A stretch of 62,974 bases of DNA, taken from DATCMA01 sp036563645 (GTDB lineage: Bacteria > Actinomycetota > Actinomycetes > Mycobacteriales > Micromonosporaceae). The DNA lies in the NCBI GenBank assembly GCA_036563645.1, contig DATCMA010000061.1, forward strand, positions 1-62,974, written 5' to 3'. Below, one piece after another: positions 61,709 through 62,974 of this stretch; the first letter of the stretch is position 1, and the number at the start of each line of letters is the position of its first letter. Under the pieces are notes generated by a model that was given only the letters and a program-made list of their open reading frames with translations, was not told the origin of the DNA and did not search any database. Made by a program: the position numbers and the translations under genes.

Positions 61709-62125
61709 ATGACGACCGTCGCAGAGTTCATGACGGCGAGACCGCTCACCCTCGATGCGTCGAGCACCGTTTGTGACGCGGCGCGCCAGATGCGCGACGC
61801 GGACATCGGTGACGTGATCGTGACGGAAGGCGACGAAGTGCGCGGCATCATCACGGACCGGGACATCACGGTGCGTGCGATCGCCGCGGAGCTGGACCCG
61901 AAGACCACGACACTCGACCAGATCCTCACCGAGGACGTGGTGGTGGTGTCGCCGCAGGACGACGCGGTCGCGGCGGCTGAACTCATGCGGACGTACTCCG
62001 TCCGACGGCTGCCGGTCGTGGAAGACGGCCACTTGGTCGGGATCGTCTCCCTGGGCGACCTCGCTGTCGAGTGGGAGCCCGACTCGGTACTCGCCGATAT
62101 CAGCTCCGACGAACCCAACAACTAA
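61709..62125 (+). CDS. CBS domain protein
   Basis: A 138-residue protein made of two CBS motifs: VAEFMTARPLTLDASSTVCD, EVRGIITDRDITVRAIA, ILTEDVVVVSPQDDAVAAAE and VRRLPVVEDGHLVGIVSLGD. Pairs of CBS motifs bind adenine nucleotides and sense energy state. ATG 61709 follows GAGAGGAG. Related to stress-induced CBS proteins of actinobacteria. Terminated by the hairpin at 62170. Confidence 0.92.
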   Translation: MTTVAEFMTARPLTLDASSTVCDAARQMRDADIGDVIVTEGDEVRGIITDRDITVRAIAAELDPKTTTLDQILTEDVVVVSPQDDAVAAAELMRTYSVRRLPVVEDGHLVGIVSLGDLAVEWEPDSVLADISSDEPNN

Positions 62126-62169
62126 CCCCTGACAGAAACCGACCACAGGCGGCCGATTTCCGACCGGGT

Positions 62170-62220
62170 GGTGGTGGGTGCCGCAGGCGTCCCCGCCGGG
62201 CCCCACCACCGCGTTTTTTT
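62170..62220 (+). terminator. Intrinsic terminator of the CBS gene
   Basis: GGTGGTGGG (62170-62178) pairs with CCCACCACC (62202-62210), followed by GCG and T7 at 62214-62220. Confidence 0.85.
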
Positions 62221-62362
62221 CCCGTCTCATCCGCGTCGACTTCCCGTGCGTCCGCGAGGCGCCGGATTCGGTAGATCGCCCCGTAGCCGCCGCCGTCGGT
62301 GACCGCACGTCCCTAGGGCCCGTCAGGGGTCGGTGTGCCCTCACGAGTCGATCGGAGGCGAG

Positions 62363-62974
62363 ATGAACCGACCGCGCGTCGTGATCGTTGGTGCCGGCTT
62401 CGCCGGATACCACGCTGCTCGTACGCTGTCTCGGCTCGCCCGCGGGGCGGTCGAGATCGTCGTGGTGAACCCCACGGACTACTTCCTCTACGTTCCACTG
62501 CTCCCTGAGGTGGCCGTCGGTCTCCTGGAGCCCCGCCGGGTCGCGGTGTCCCTCCCCGACACCTTGCCTGGCGTGCGACTGGTCATCGGCGAGTTGACCG
62601 CGGTCGATCTGGAGAAGCGGCGTATCCACTACGTCGATCCGGAGAGCCAGGTGGGGCAGCTCGACTATGACCGGCTCGTGCTCGCGGCCGGGAGCGTGAA
62701 CAAGTCGCTGCCGATCCCCGGCGCCACCGAACACGCGCACGGCTTCCGTACGCTGCCTGAGGCGTTGTACCTGCGCGATCACATCACCGAGCAGATCGAG
62801 CTCGCCGACGCGACCGACGATCCGGCAGAGCGGGAGGCCCGGTGCACCTTCGTCGTCGTCGGCGGCGGATACACCGGCACCGAGGTGGCCGCGTACGGCG
62901 CCCTGTACACCTCGGCGCTGGCAGACCGGCATCCCCGCCTCGGCGCTCAGCGTCCACGGTGGATGGTGCTGGAC
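62363..62974 (+). CDS. NDH-2-like FAD-dependent NADH dehydrogenase (3' end outside window)
   Basis: The first 204 residues of a type II NADH dehydrogenase-like flavoprotein that passes electrons to quinone. The FAD motif VVIVGAGFAGYHAARTL is at the start, then DYFLYVPLLPEVAVGLLEPR (characteristic NDH-2 segment), LDYDRLVLAAGSVN and a second nucleotide motif FVVVGGGYTGTEVAA. GGAGG precedes ATG 62363. The gene continues past the window end. Confidence 0.92.
   Translation, partial: MNRPRVVIVGAGFAGYHAARTLSRLARGAVEIVVVNPTDYFLYVPLLPEVAVGLLEPRRVAVSLPDTLPGVRLVIGELTAVDLEKRRIHYVDPESQVGQLDYDRLVLAAGSVNKSLPIPGATEHAHGFRTLPEALYLRDHITEQIELADATDDPAEREARCTFVVVGGGYTGTEVAAYGALYTSALADRHPRLGAQRPRWMVLD

Overview
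The window is 62,974 bases of high-GC DNA that reads as an actinobacterial chromosome. The evidence is high G+C, frequent GTG starts, Scr1-type DUF5753 regulators with DUF397 partners, a conservon-type histidine kinase, DUF6158, DUF6232 and DUF3817 proteins, and actinobacterial CBM2 glycosidases. The cellulose and xylan genes point to a plant-biomass degrader of the Streptosporangiales, Thermobifida or Actinopolymorpha kind, but the sequence does not fix the genus. The first gene (L,D-transpeptidase) and the last (NDH-2-like oxidoreductase) run off the window edges.

Layout. (1) 1-1352: L,D-transpeptidase lipoprotein and tRNA-Lys(CTT) with its terminator. (2) 1353-16671: a defence-type island beside the tRNA, rich in decay. 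It holds a three-repeat degenerate type I-E CRISPR relic, an A+T-richer stretch with little coding signal, a RapA/DpdE-like SNF2 helicase, a small helical protein, a HelD-like helicase broken by a frameshift and by a stop codon inside Walker A, an XRE-ImmA/IrrE plus PIN-nuclease pair, a frameshifted N-6 DNA methylase fused to the remnant of a kinase TPR domain, and an intact membrane protein / zinc-hook ATPase / small helical protein set. (3) 16836-24670: a biomass cluster with a CE15 glucuronoyl esterase, a CE1-type esterase and a GH6 cellobiohydrolase, each with a CBM2, plus a fibronectin-type secreted protein, a PaaX regulator, a CebR-like box and putative CGAAA/TTTCG operators. (4) 24794-33475: small acidic proteins, a partial conservon, a lactonase, a VWA protein and a polyprenyl glycosylphosphotransferase. 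(5) 33478-44289: ROK regulator divergent from xylA-xylB, an MFS carrier, and an alpha-glucoside ABC/GH13 operon with a LacI-type operator. (6) 44547-56255: metallophosphoesterase operon, thymidylate-kinase-like protein, sigma-70 family factor, DUF5753/DUF397 cluster and small membrane proteins. (7) 55161-62974: DAHP synthase with an upstream aromatic leader peptide and attenuator, a paired M16 peptidase operon, asd, pobA, a CBS protein and NDH-2.

How it fits together. The secreted esterases and GH6 enzyme would open xylan-lignin ester links and cellulose chains, and xylA-xylB feed xylose into the pentose phosphate pathway. The aglEFGA-like operon imports and cleaves alpha-glucosides. The DAHP synthase leader suggests aromatic amino-acid-responsive attenuation.

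The most unusual items are the paired SNF2/HelD-like helicase locus with its Walker A stop, the zinc-hook ATPase cassette with an R-x4-H partner, the CRISPR relic, the aromatic leader, and recurrent leaderless promoter architecture (TANNNT followed 6-7 bases later by the start codon). All assignments come from reading motifs by eye; no database search was run.
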